From the NCBI GenBank assembly GCA_015178975.1, contig WHVD01000001.1, positions 1,674,001-1,738,000 on the forward strand: 64,000 nt of DNA, in the 5' to 3' direction. A model generated the notes under the pieces. That model saw only the letters and a program-made list of their open reading frames with translations, was not told the DNA's origin and did no database searches. Of this stretch, positions 1 to 11,204 are shown in pieces. A program made the position numbers and the translations under genes. The stretch comes from Hysterangium stoloniferum (lineage: Eukaryota > Basidiomycota > Agaricomycetes > Hysterangiales > Hysterangiaceae). The number at the start of each line of letters is the position of its first letter. Position 1 is the stretch's first letter.

Positions 1-774
1 AGGACTTGGCTTCAGCTTATAGGCTACACCCTCGCGAGATCATGTTGTCCAATTTCAGATAGGTGGATGGGAATCCCAGGGAGTCTGGGTGGGGTTCGTG
101 GGTTGAGGGGTCATAGGTTGGAGGTTGTGGGTCAAGAGGTCGTAAGTCGAGATAGGTAAGAGAGATAGATGTGCCAGAGCCCATGGGCTCCGACTAGCGT
201 GAGCAGTGTGATTCAAGTAGGAGTTTAGAGCGGAAAATGTATTAGATTACTGGGGGGAATCTAAGCTGATTTTCTCACTGGATTGTATGTACAACATCTG
301 CCAGACTATATAGACTGTGGAATGAATGACATACTAAATCCAGTAATAATGAAATGAAACTAGCAAAACATAAAATGAGAATAGTAAACACCAAATTTGG
401 TGTTAGGAATGGGACGGAACAGAGTGGAGTCCGAATTGTGACAAATCATAAAAACCATAATGGGAAATGGAGTGGGAGCAGAGTCCGAATTGTGACAGGT
501 CATTTGACTAAAACGGGAACAGGGCTCTGTTAGAGGGATGATGGGTTTTCCGAGTGGGGTCCAGTGACTGATGTGTGGGATGAGGTCGGACATAGACAGG
601 GACAGAGTCCAGCGGGTATTCCAGTGACTGAAACACAATGTAACAAAGTTGAACGTAGATGGGTCTGACGTACGGAGTCCGGCGGGAATTCTGGTAAACT
701 GACAATTGGTGCGTATAGGGTGTGGGTGTGTATAAGTTAGTGCCCAGAGTCCGGCATGAATTCCGGTTGTAACA
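1..774 (-). repeat. GypA 3' LTR (left end outside the window)
   Basis: Closely matches 19343-20114, with scattered substitutions, so the two form the LTR pair of one element. It ends in TAACA at 770-774. Immediately to its right, read on the minus strand, is a purine-rich tract (774-795 region) suited to be the polypurine tract of a minus-strand element, so this is the 3' LTR. About 52 bp of the LTR lie outside the window. It contains the shared LTR motif at 1-33. Confidence 0.9.
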
Positions 775-928
775 GTACCCTCCCTTTATGCCAAAGTCCC
801 AAAGAGGCTCTAGACCTCAATAAGGTTCTTGTCAGCTATGCGCATGTGTCAAAAGTCATGTCAGTTACACGTATGTATGTGTCAAAGAGTCAGGTGATCT
901 GGAAGGTAAGGTTCAGATGCGACGAGCC

Positions 929-938
929 TATATAAAAA
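929..938 (+). promoter_or_regulatory. TATA box of the antisense gene in GypA
   Basis: TATATAAAAA lies about 50 bp before the ATG at 988. The same block, with the flanking GGAAGGTAAGGTTCA upstream and an AATTTCTTCTTCTTT leader downstream, recurs on the minus strand at 59285-59330 in front of the related relic. Confidence 0.7.
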
Positions 939-987
939 TTTGAAAAAATGAAAATTTCTTCTTCTTTATTACCCCCCTCTCGCCACA

Positions 988-1946
988 ATGGGACCCAAAC
1001 CAATGCCAAGATGTCCCATGCTGACCGCCAGGCCTTCCACAGCCACTCCATATCGGGCACCACTCAGCACAGCCCAAATACTGGCACAGCGAGAGGAACA
1101 GCACCGACAATGTGAAGAGGCAGAAAAGGAGGCGAGGGAGGTGGAGGAAGCCCTTGAAAGGGAGTACCAGGCGGCCTTGGCCCCTGAGGAAGAGGTGGAG
1201 AGGCAGAGGAAGAGAGATGAGGAGGAGGCTGCATGGGTGGCCACAGAAAAAGCCCAGGCAGCTGCGGACAGGGCCATGGTTACCGCGGGCAAAGTAAGTC
1301 CCAATGTTTCAACTTGTTGAGTTTAACTGACTTAGGATTTTCAGCACAAAGTGACAGAGGTCGAATCGGAGTCCGAGGGGGAGCCAGAGAGCCTCCAAAA
1401 GGTAAGTATCGGGTCTGTGGGAGCCTCCGGGGAACTAACCACATTAACAGAAGGCAAGGAAGGCGGCACCAGTCCACCTACCAACATGGAATCATCCGCA
1501 GTGTTCCAGGTGCAATGACTGGAACACAGAGTGCAATTGAAAGTCCGGGTGGGGACCAGGATGCTACCAGTGTGCACACCTCAAGGCAAGGTGCTCACTC
1601 GTCCACGAGCAACCCACAGGATCCAGGGCATGGGACATTAGTGGGACAGATGGATGTCCGGGTTGGATGACATGTTGGGGCAGATCACCGAGGGCATCGA
1701 GGCCCAGAATGAGTTGCTCCAAAAAAGCAACAAGGTCCAAATTGTAGTGGTGAATGAGCTCCATGGACTCCACTCAGAGTTTTGGAAGTTCCTCTGGAGT
1801 TCAGTGGGTATATTTATGAGGAGCTGCAAGCTGGGAGTTCCGAGGACGCTGGGTCAGATGAGGATGGGGTGCCCGTGGAGGTAGCAGAGCTTCCTCAGGA
1901 GATGGCTGAGGTTGGGCAGAAACATAGCCCCATAAATGTAGATTGA
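988..1946 (+). pseudogene. Antisense Zn(II)2Cys6-type gene carried by GypA (decayed copy)
   Basis: Runs opposite to GypA pol, between pol and the 3' LTR. Exon 1 (988-1293) encodes a Glu/Arg/Gln-rich coiled-coil-like segment. Intron 1 (1294-1344, GTAAGT...TCAG) and intron 2 (1402-1450, GTAAGT...ACAG) flank an acidic exon 2. Splicing both keeps one frame and brings in a cysteine cluster at 1502-1594 with spacing C-x2-C-x6-C-x9-C-x2-C-x6-C, matching the fungal Zn2Cys6 pattern. A TGA at 1538 lies inside the cluster. Two frame changes follow (about 1640 and 1800), then an acidic tail ends at TGA 1944-1946. AATAAA at 1950-1955 could be its polyadenylation signal. The intact relative is at 38074-39210. 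In living copies a transcription-factor-like role is inferred, not shown. Confidence 0.72.
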
Positions 1947-2161
1947 GGAAATAAAATAAAAACTTAATAGTAATAATTTTTGAAAGTAAAAGTAAAGCGT
2001 GAAAAACATAAGATCAAAGTCAAAGTCAAAACCAAAGTCTGTGGAGAATCCACTTAGGGACTTGAAAGACATGTCAGAACCTGTAAAAGCAAAGAGAGAC
2101 ATAGGGCGACAGGGAATAATGAAAATGAGTCCAAATGTAACATGGGGTCTGCAGAGTGCAG

Positions 2162-3863
2162 TCAGAGAGAAGATAGTGGTCCGGGTTTGAGTGGGTAAGC
2201 TGTATGAAAGTCAGTAACGATTTCCATGGCATTACCGAGTTCCATGGCCAAAATCCATGAGGTTTCTTCATTAGTGCCCTCATAACCTGCCCACTTCATG
2301 AAGTAAAGCAGTTTACAAGTGCATCGACCCTTGTCAATTTTCGAATCTAAAATTTGTGAGATTTCAAACTCAGGTTCTCCGTCAATAATGACTGGAGGGG
2401 GTGGAAATTGCATGCGATCTGGGATAGTGTTAGCAGTACAAGGTTCTAGCATAGAAACATGAAATACCAGGTGTACCGCATGCATACTATCTGGAAGCTG
2501 TAGGGTCCAAGAGACTGAACCTACTTGTGTGATAATTTCAAACGGACCTAAATATTTTTCACCAAGCTTTTTTGATGGATGGGTAGTCTGAAAGAATTGA
2601 GCTTTGACAAAAACACGGTCACCAATCTTGAAGTTTGGTGGTGGAATCCGGTATTTGTCCACTGAATGTTGATATTGCTCTTGGGCAGACTTTATTGCAG
2701 TCTGGAGTTCCTCATGGAGCTCATAGAGGTCCATGGTGAACTCTTGAGTGTGAGCAGAGGCAATATTTTTTTCTGGATGTACTGTAATATTTGGATTGTA
2801 TCCTTTATTTGCAAAGAATGGGGAAATGCCAGTAGTGGCTGAGGGTGCATTGTTGTAAGCAAATTCTGCAAGTGGTAACAAGGATTTCCAATTGTCCTGT
2901 TGATAGTTGCAATACACGCGGAGATATTGTTCCAATGTCTGATTGACGTGTTCGGTTTGTCTGTCACCTTCCGGGTGATGTCTGGATGTGAAATGTAGTT
3001 TCATGTCCAAGAATTTCCTGAGGGATCTAAAGAAGTGAGACACAAACTCTGATCCTCGATCGGAAGTTATGTTGGATGGAACTCCGTGCTTGGAAAATAC
3101 GTGGATAATGAAAAGTTCCGCTAACTGCACGGACGTAATTGTATCACGTGTAGGGATGAATATACCTTGTTTTGAGAATCTGTCAACAACAACTAGAATG
3201 GCAGAAAAGCCTTCAGAATCCGGTAGGTGTTCAATGAAATCCATAGAGATAGAATTCCATGGGTGTTCCGGTACCGGGAGTTGTTTCAAAAGGCCATATG
3301 GCTTGTGTCGTTGAGATTTAGAGCGGGGACAAGTAGTGCAAGATTTACAATAGTGCTTAATGAATCCATGGAGTCTGGGCCAAGTATATTCTCTTCTTAT
3401 TAATGATAGAGTTTTGTTGTACCCAAAATGTCCTGAAAGTGAATGATCATGTTTGTATTGAAGGATCCTGAGGTGGAGGCTGTCGGAATCCAGTATATAG
3501 ATCCGATTGTCAAGTCTAATGAAACCATGCTCATCAAGAGACCACTGGGGTTGATCGGGGTCCACGGGATTGTCAAGGTGAGCTTTAATAATTGGGTCTA
3601 GTGGAATTGCTGATAGAATATCTTGATGTAACTTCTCAATATCCATAATGATAATTCCATGGACAATAGGATTGACGAGGAAAGTTGCACGGACTGATGC
3701 AGTAAGTTGCTGATTCGTGAAAATAGGTTTCAGGTTGTGTGGGTTTACTGTGGCATAGTCGTTGCTCCCCTCCTTAGGATAGACATCCCATTGTCTAGTT
3801 AAAGTGTCGGGTTTGCTGCTGAGATGGCCAGGTCGAAAATGGATAATCATATTGAAAGCAGAT
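2162..3863 (-). CDS. GypA pol C-terminus: integrase plus chromodomain
   Basis: An open stretch of about 567 codons on the minus strand. The apparent N-terminal MTYPSQ is read from the inserted GypB LTR; true GypA coding starts at 3858-3863. In order it has the end of the RNase H/connection region, an HHCC zinc-binding segment (ending CKSCTTC), and an integrase core with Asp in MDFIEHLP, Asp in TSDRGSEF and Glu in DRQTEHVNQ, so the D,D,E residues are present. The C-terminal chromodomain contains LLYFMKWAGYEG and EETSW. Integrase joins element cDNA to the host genome, and chromodomains of this family bind modified histones. The domain is uninterrupted although the rest of GypA pol is broken. 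Confidence 0.9.
3859..3863. repeat. Target site duplication of GypB (left)
   Basis: CAGAT directly before the GypB 5' LTR, identical to 14905-14909 directly after its 3' LTR. Confidence 0.95.
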
Positions 3864-4545
3864 TGTGAAGGATAAGTCATATAGGAGGTGCGGTTAAAGG
3901 CTCTAAGCCTTACTCCTTAACCGCTTTATAATCTCATTGTTCTCTTTATGTTCTATATTTTTATTCTATTTCTATATCTCATAAATATGGGTGAAACCCC
4001 CTTTATTTAGTTCGAGAGTCCATGTATGCTTGTGGGTGCTCTCGCCCACAAGAAGTATGCGCATGTCACAGGTAGTAGTCACACAGATAAAACTTAGACA
4101 CTTTTCAACCCTGACAACCATCACCTGCTCACGCAAGTACTGGTTCGGGGCCTAGTCTGAAACTAGTCTTCGCTTTATCTCTCTTACTATATCTACAGTA
4201 ACTACACTTTGCACTGAAACAGTCAAAGTCAGTTACTACCACTCGACTTGACTTCTACCTCTTGGTTCGCGCAGCAAGAATATCCATCGTAGTTCACATT
4301 CTTAGAATATTCTCTTTCCCTCACAATATATACTTTCTCTCCACTACTTGGCCGTTAGTCCAGCTAGCTACGCAATTGGACCGTACTGCAAGGTCAATCT
4401 GCTCTTGTAATTATTTACCGATTGCACCTTAAGGGTCAATCGTAATCTATACTTGATCACTTCAAACTACTAGTCGGTTGTATATTGTACTATCGTTAGT
4501 CGATAATGATCACACATTGAGTAGTAAACTACTCGACCCTTTACA
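3864..4545 (+). repeat. GypB 5' LTR (682 bp)
   Basis: TGTGAAGG...TTTACA, the same length as 14223-14904. The 14 differences between the two LTRs are mostly C/T or G/A at CpG positions. It is followed by GTGGTGATCCGGGCC at 4546, where the primer-binding site should lie; no tRNA match was tested. Confidence 0.95.
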
Positions 4546-4610
4546 GTGGTGATCCGGGCCGGACCCTCATTTACTGCGATCCACACGAACATTCAGCTAG
4601 TAGTAGTATT

Positions 4611-4889
4611 ATGACCGTAACCAGTGGCGGAACCTCCCAAATTCCTACGCCTTCAGGTGCCCCTCGGACGAGAAAGGAATACCCCGACCTAGGACTACCC
4701 AGTAATGTCACGATGCGGAAATTGTCTCTAATGACTCAAGAGACCGATACTGTCTTGGAGCCCTCACAAGGTGAACACGGGCTTCCCGCGAGTGATTCTA
4801 CTGAAACAAACAAGAATACTCCTATTTTAAGTCGTCGGAAACTCTCAGACTCCTTACCGCTCGATCAAACAGAAACGACACCAGTCTGA
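4611..4889 (+). CDS. GypB leader ORF, unknown
   Basis: A 92-codon ORF beginning soon after the 5' LTR, rich in Ser, Thr and Pro, with no motif I recognise. It is in a different frame from the next ORF, which starts 18 bp after its stop; it may be the original N-terminus of that protein, separated by a frameshift, or a non-coding leader. Confidence 0.4.
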   Translation: MTVTSGGTSQIPTPSGAPRTRKEYPDLGLPSNVTMRKLSLMTQETDTVLEPSQGEHGLPASDSTETNKNTPILSRRKLSDSLPLDQTETTPV

Positions 4890-4906
4890 AATTTCCACCG
4901 CCTCAA

Positions 4907-5839
4907 GTGATGCTACAGAATCCCTTCAGAGGTCAGATATATTTTGCTGAACCGGTAAATGACAAATGGGATAAATACTACTCGGGACAAATTGAAGAAA
5001 AGGAAGTTGACGCAGTAGCCTTGGATTACTCAGACAGATACCCCAACATGCCAAAGGAGGTGTCCATCTGGTTAGGCAGACTGAATAGCATCGTGATCAC
5101 TGATTCTTTCTTTTCCCAAACTGGTACTATAGATCAGCTAGCGGAGCAACTCCCCGAGTGGTCTGAGGAGCTCATTACTATTAATGTCGCCGGAAGAGGA
5201 CATGTAAGGCTAGCGTTATTCGAACGGATTCTTGACCTAGTGGTCATGCACGACAACGCGTTACAGATCTTATATGTGATCCTAGACCAGGGCGGATCGG
5301 TACCTAAGGTGGATTACCGGTATCTTTATACACGTACACTGGAAAGATCCCTATACGAAGCTTCTCCGAACCTCCCATTCGCCTATCACAGCCTGCGACA
5401 CAGGCTCATTCGCTGCTGTGAGAAACGAGACAAGTTGTTTATGGAAGTTCTTCACTCCTATGACAATAGTACCCAGGTTCCCGCTTCCCTGGCTCACACG
5501 TCCGAAACTTTCATTCGAGATCTCCAAGGATCTCCCGTCACTATCTTTCTGCACTCTCTCAATCGTAAGTCTATCCTTGAGAGTTTTCCCCAAGATACGA
5601 GGGAGGAGATCTTGGGAAGACTCCACGAGAAATCTATTGTGCCCGTTCTTCTGGCCAGCGGAATCAAGACCCTCGGCATCTCACCCCAGGATGATCTCGG
5701 ACTAGGAACTTCAAACAGACCACGAAGGAAGGAAGAGCCAGATACTCCCCGCCGTAGAGTTGCTTTTGGGTCCGAGGTAACTTCTCCCTTTACGATGGTT
5801 AGTCACTCCAACCTCCCTGTTAGATCCGTCACAAATTGA
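4907..5839 (+). CDS. GypB large N-terminal gag extension, unknown fold
   Basis: A 310-codon ORF in the same frame as the classical gag at 6119, separated from it by TGA codons at 5837 and 6038. It is mixed alpha-helical in appearance, with a basic, proline-containing end (RPRRKEEPDTPRRR). I do not recognise the domain. It adds several hundred residues ahead of the usual retrotransposon capsid region, more than I expect in gypsy gag. Both stops could be former CGA codons. A matrix-like role is possible but is only inference. Confidence 0.6.
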   Translation: MMLQNPFRGQIYFAEPVNDKWDKYYSGQIEEKEVDAVALDYSDRYPNMPKEVSIWLGRLNSIVITDSFFSQTGTIDQLAEQLPEWSEELITINVAGRGHVRLALFERILDLVVMHDNALQILYVILDQGGSVPKVDYRYLYTRTLERSLYEASPNLPFAYHSLRHRLIRCCEKRDKLFMEVLHSYDNSTQVPASLAHTSETFIRDLQGSPVTIFLHSLNRKSILESFPQDTREEILGRLHEKSIVPVLLASGIKTLGISPQDDLGLGTSNRPRRKEEPDTPRRRVAFGSEVTSPFTMVSHSNLPVRSVTN

Positions 5840-6118
5840 AACCGTTCTTCCTTCGCTACCACATTCGTTGAAGGAATCACTGGACAAATACCCGGGAGGG
5901 GAACTTCTTACCTGAACAACAATCTCCCTCCTTTGCCAATTTCACGGGCCCCCTTCTTTCCCCCAGGAGGGCTGCCTGGGGATTCTTCTGATGGATCCAG
6001 CGATTCGGATTACAGAAGGGACTGGGATGAGAGAAGGTGAAACCCGAGAAATCCAGGAGGCCCAGCAAGCACTAATAAGAACACTAAGAGTGCCGCTCCC
6101 GACACCGAAATTGGGAAG

Positions 6119-6973
6119 TTGACCTTGAACACCAATGATCTCAAAATCAAATGGTCAGATCTCCCTGAATATGACGGCTCACAATCTAAGGCACTGGACT
6201 ACATAATGGATGTTATGAGCTTGTCGGAAATCTCAGAATCCATGATGACGATTCTAAACATCGCTCTTCCCAGACGACTTAAAGGGAACGTGAAAATCTG
6301 GTGGACTACTTTGGGTCATGAGCATTGCACTGAATTCAGTCGATCGCACAGGTCTTTCCTTTGGAGTATAGTCGAAGGGTTGTTGGGTACACGATGGCAT
6401 GAATCCCTGTCCCTAGAATGGGAAGAAATGAGGTTTCGCCAGCCCCATCACGACCGTGAAACCCCCATGCAGTATATTCAAAGAAGAGTTAAACTCTACA
6501 GATTTCTATACAGATTCTACCAAGAAAAGGAAGAGGAGACCCACTGGTTAATACTTACCCTACCCACGGAATGGTTATACTTAATACAAGGGCAAGCCAT
6601 CGATGACGTCATGAGCCTCCAAGCACACGCCAATAACCTACAGGAAGCTCTAATTAATGCCTGGAATCAAACGCATAGAGATAGATTTCGCCCCATTAGA
6701 CCTCGAGTTATGGTCGCGGAAAAAAACGAATTAGAAGTGGAAGCCCTGGAGCATACTCCAACTTCTCCCGATTCCATCCACCCCCATCAGGTCCTTTCCA
6801 GTGAAATAGATGACAAGGGCATGACCAGGACTCCCAGAGCAGGAAGGACTGATCCAACGCGAGGGAAATGACATGGGAAACTCTTCTTTGAGAGGAGCGA
6901 CAAACGGAGTAGCACTAGACCCCCCAAAGAGTGCTGGATTTGTTGGAGCACAGAACATTTCAAAATTGACTGT
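6119..6973 (+). pseudogene. GypB gag: capsid region and CCHC zinc knuckle
   Basis: The ORF 6119-6871 has the helical capsid-type segment of Ty3/gypsy gag (WSDLPEYDG, VKIWWTTLG, METPMQYIQ-like pattern). A TGA at 6869-6871 interrupts it. The same frame continues to a zinc knuckle at 6932-6973 with C-x2-C-x4-H-x4-C spacing (CWICWSTEHFKIDC), which binds RNA in this family. Another TGA follows at 7094, and the reading frame changes near 7230 at the gag-pol junction. Confidence 0.8.
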
Positions 6974-7241
6974 CCTCACTCAGGTAAAATGGCTCATTAC
7001 GTCTCATTGAATCTATGCTCCAGGCAGAATCCTTCGGAGGAGGCGGAGGAGCAAAGGCTATATGAGGCAGTTTACGGACTAAGTACAGGAACGTGAGTAT
7101 ATAATGTCGAAAGTGAATCAATTTTCATTCCTGCTTATACTGTTACCCCTGAAGATCATGAAATAATTGAGAGGTCACCCGGAGATGAAGAACCCCAACG
7201 TGGGGAAGTATACATTTCTATAAGAAAGTGCGGACGAGGAA

Positions 7242-8372
7242 ATGTCTATCGATCAGGTTGCCTGCCTTAACAAGCAACATCTCATAGAAGACATCAGGAA
7301 CAATATGGAGGAGGAAACCTTTCCTTTCGACCCCGGACTTCCTCCTGACCTCTTGATCAGTGACGAATTGGACTTGGAGGGGGAAACAGATGTGACCACC
7401 TCGAACAGATGACTACGTCGGGACGCTGAACTAGCCCTTAGAAAAGAGGTAAAACGACCTAGAATACAATATCCCCAATCCAGTAAGCTAATGAAAGAGG
7501 ACTCCTCAATCATATACCAAAAAAGGGAGCCACCGGGAGGATATTCTAGTGTTGGTGTTTCAGCACTACATATACTCGGAGGAGTAGGGAATCCCGATTG
7601 CGAAGAACCAATCAAAATTAGACTGGATACCAGAGCCAATTTGTCTCTCATGTCAGAGGAATTCTACCGAAAACTGAAGGATCAACCTAAGCTGAAGCAA
7701 GGACTTAAACTGCGATTAATACAGCTTACTGGGAGTGCCCGAGTACTGGGTTATATTAACGTCCCCGTCTACCTTAAGGATGATAAAGGGACCCTGCTGC
7801 AATTCAACGCGGAAACCTACGTAGTACGAGGGATGACCGTACCTATCCTCTTAGGAGAAGACTTCCATATCAACTATGAGATAGGAACGTTGCGAGATCA
7901 ACCCCTGGGATCAAGATTAATCCTCCCTGGGAGGACAGGATTCATTCCTGCTAGCTCCTCCAACGAACCTGTCCCGTTCCCCTTGTCAGTCAACAAGATC
8001 TCGCTGGAAGATGAACTAATCGCGCCGACTAATCTAATGTCCAAACCCAACAAGGGCATGCACGCTGAGAGAGTCGCGAGAACCCTAGAAGATTGCACGA
8101 TAGAGCCCGAGTCGGTTAGGTTAATACCCATCTTTACCGGGGATCTAAAGGATGGGGAATGGATTGTGGAGGGCATAGTTTTACAGAACGAAGATGGGAC
8201 TATCCTTGCTGCCCCCATGACCGCTATCTCTAAAGAAAAAGGTATGGTACCACTGGCTAATCCGACCTTAACTCCTCAAACTATCAGAAGAGGAGAGATC
8301 ATAGGTTTGATTCACGACGCCCGAGTCTGGGCCCAGAAGCCTCGATCCCAAGCAGAAGAGGAATCAATGTGA
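7242..8372 (+). pseudogene. GypB pol N-terminus: aspartic protease
   Basis: Frame opens near 7242 and has a TGA at 7410. The protease region shows the pattern around LDTRANLSLM, where the active-site triplet is Asp-Thr-Arg (7626-7634) instead of Asp-Thr/Ser-Gly, followed by PILLGEDF typical of the second half of retropepsins. The Gly to Arg change (AGA for GGA) should inactivate the enzyme. The frame stops at TGA 8370 but continues in phase into the RT region. Confidence 0.75.
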
Positions 8373-9521
8373 GTTGCAAGCTCGAAGATTTCCCACTTCA
8401 TAGAAAGTATTTCCAGGCTAGAAGAAGACAGCACCTCCAGTCCTCGACCATCTATGGTATCTCCAGAGAACGAGACAGTAGATGACTTTGATCCCGCAGG
8501 CCTGAAGACTTTGGAAATTCCCTCCTTAGAGAAGCTCTCCTCACAGGATCTGCATAAATTGGTCAACTTAGGACCTGACGTTCCTCCTGACGTTATGCCT
8601 CGCCTTAGCTCAATATTGACTAAGAACGTGTAAGCGTTTGGAGTTGACGGCAGACTGGGGCAAGTAGATAGCAAGGCCACTATCCCACTGAAAACTGATG
8701 TGCAACCAGTGTCTGTACCGATGTTTCAAACTTCCCCTGCCAACAGGAGGGTCATAGATGAGCAAATGGACACTTGGTTCCAGCAAGGAGTCATCGAACC
8801 TTCGAAAAGCCCTTGGGGAGCACCTGCCTTCATAGTCTATCGCAATAATAAACCTCGCATAGTTATTGATTATCGAAAACTGAATGGCCTTACTATCCCG
8901 GATGAGTTTCCATTGCCTCGACAATCAGAAATTATGCAAGCACTCTTGGGATCCAATGTTCTATCCTCATTTGGTGCCCTAGCCGGGTTTACTCAACTGG
9001 AAATGCTGGAGGAAGACCGACACAAAACGGCCTTTCGATCACATCGAGGACTATGGCAATTCAGAAGGATGCCCTTCGGATTAAGGAACAGACCCTCCAT
9101 TTTTCAGCGAGTCATTCAAAACACATTGGCACCCTATCTGTGGATATTCTGTCTAGTCTACATAGACGATATAGTAATCTTTTCTAAAACTTGGGAGGAT
9201 CATATCGAGCACCTGGACCGAGTCTTACAAGCAATAATTTCAGCTGGCATCACTCTTTCTCCAAAAAAATGCTATGTAGGCTACAACTCTATTCTCCTGC
9301 TTGGACACAAGGTGTCACGGTTAGGTTTTTCGACCCATCAAGAGAAAGTACGAGCCATATTGGAATTAGCAACCCCAACTAAGGTGTCTGAACTCCAACA
9401 TTTTCTGGGCATGGTTTTGTACTTCTCGGCTTACATACCCTTTTATGCATGGACTGTATCCCCGCTTTTCTTGCTACTCAAAAAGGGCACACGATGGTCT
9501 TGGGGAGTAGATCAGGAATGA
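8373..9521 (+). pseudogene. GypB reverse transcriptase
   Basis: Same frame as the protease, with TAA at 8631 and TGA at 9519. RT motifs run in order: SPWGAPAFIV, RIVIDYRKLNGLT, the RMPFGL block, the catalytic YIDDIVIFS motif and GHKVS. The long open part is 8700-9518. The catalytic Asp pair is present, so apart from the stops and a few odd residues (FGALAGFTQLE where FSxxDLxxxY is usual, losing the first catalytic Asp) the domain is recognisable. It copied element RNA into DNA. Confidence 0.85.
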
Positions 9522-11204
9522 GCCTTTAATGATGTCAAGGTAGCCCTGAGCTCTTCTCCGGTTCTAGCACACCCCGCGATTGGAATGCCCTACCGTCTCT
9601 ACACGGACGCCTCTGACTTCGCCCTAGGTTGCTGTTTGCAACAAGTACAAAAAATGACGCTACGGGACCTAAAGAACACGAAGATCTATACCCAAGTGAA
9701 ATCAGCATTCGAGCAGTCAAAACCAGTACCAACGTTTGTCACCCATTTTAAGACCAAAGTTCCCGAGATCACTTGGAGGGACTCCTGGGCGAAAACATTC
9801 GAGGATACTCGCATTGCAGTAGAGCGGGTTATTGCGTACTGGAGTCGTACCCTCAAGAAACCGGAATGCAACTATTCAGCCACAGAGAGGGAAGCATTAG
9901 CTGCTAAGGAAGGCCTGGTTCATTTTCAACCGTTCGTGGAAGGGGAGCATGTACTCCTCATCACGGACCATGCCACTTTACAATGGGCCAGGTCATACGA
10001 GAACACCAATCGACGACTGGCCGCATGGGGGGCAGTGTACGCAGTATACCCAGGTCTCGAGATACTACATCGTGCTGGACAAGTACACAGCAACATCGAC
10101 CCCCCACCCAGACCACCACGAGCACCCCACCCAGTGAGTCCGGCTGGAGATGATATCCCGACAATCGTTTCAAGCTCGCTCAGCAAAGGAACTGAGGAGA
10201 AAACACAAGAGGATAACCCCGCGAGGAGAGCCGTCTTTGTCACACAACGAGAACTTGTAGAACCCATTGGAACCCCAGAGGACACCCCACAAACTGAATG
10301 GGACCTGTATAACCTCCCCAGAGACAACGAAGTTGATGAATCGTCATTCTGTGCGTTAAACCCTCAGCTGCTCGTAAGCATCAACGAGAGATTCCTGAAA
10401 GAGTTCTCGGAAGGATATCGGAAGGACCCCACCTTCAGAAGCTACTACATCGAGGAACCGAAATCCCCAAACGCCGTAGCCACCCCTTCACATTTCTTCA
10501 TCGGAGAAAAGGGATTGTTGTATTTTCGTGATTCGGACTGGAAAAGTCGGATCTGCATTCCCAACAATATGACAACCACCATTCTAAAGCTGATACACGA
10601 TAATCCCTTCGAGGGAGCTCATGCAGGAGGGCGTAGACTATTCCTGCTCATGAAAGACCGCTTTTTCTGGCCTAGAATGTTACAGGATTGTGCGGTGTAT
10701 GCTCGCAGTTGTGACACCTGTCAGAAGATGAAAATCGATCACTCCACACCGCAGGGAGCCCTCAGACCAGCTGATGTACCTTCTAAGCCATTCGAAGTAG
10801 TCTCCATGGATCTCATAACAGGATTACCGATTTCTGGCAACGACTCTTACTCAGCCATTTTTGTAGTGGTCGACAAGCTGACATGCTTCGTTATCTGTGA
10901 ATGCACCTTTTCCAACTTGTCCACCGAAGGATTCGCACAGATCTTTGTAAACCGAGTGGCGTCTCCTTTCGGACTACCCTCCAGGATTATCTGCAATAGA
11001 GACAAAAGGTGGACCTGTAGGTTCTGGAGAGAAGTTTGCAAGATATACAGAACCGCTCTAGCTGTCTCCTCCTCTCACCACCCTCAGACGGATGGGCAGA
11101 TGGAAAACATGAACGCCACCCTTGGCTTACTGCTCATCAGCCAAGGAAGAATGGTCAAAATGGATTGGAATAGTAGCCAACACTTACAACTCCACCGTTC
11201 ATAG
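9522..11204 (+). pseudogene. GypB RNase H and integrase core
   Basis: In phase with the RT after the TGA at 9519. RNase H shows YTDASDFALG, ATEREALA and LITDHATL, with a long insertion between the first two blocks (9640-9840), as seen in some basidiomycete gypsy elements. The integrase zinc segment (HAGGRRL through CDTCQK) and core follow: Asp in SMDLITGLP, Glu in GQMENMN; the second catalytic Asp is replaced by Asn (IICNRDKRW, near 10990). A frameshift near 11122-11200 moves reading to the next ORF; the TAG at 11202 is downstream of it. Confidence 0.85.

Noticed and set aside
969-1304. Minus-strand Ser/Ala-rich ORF opposite the antisense gene exon 1
   Set aside because: It is the mirror of the Glu/Arg-rich coding exon and matches nothing in the element.
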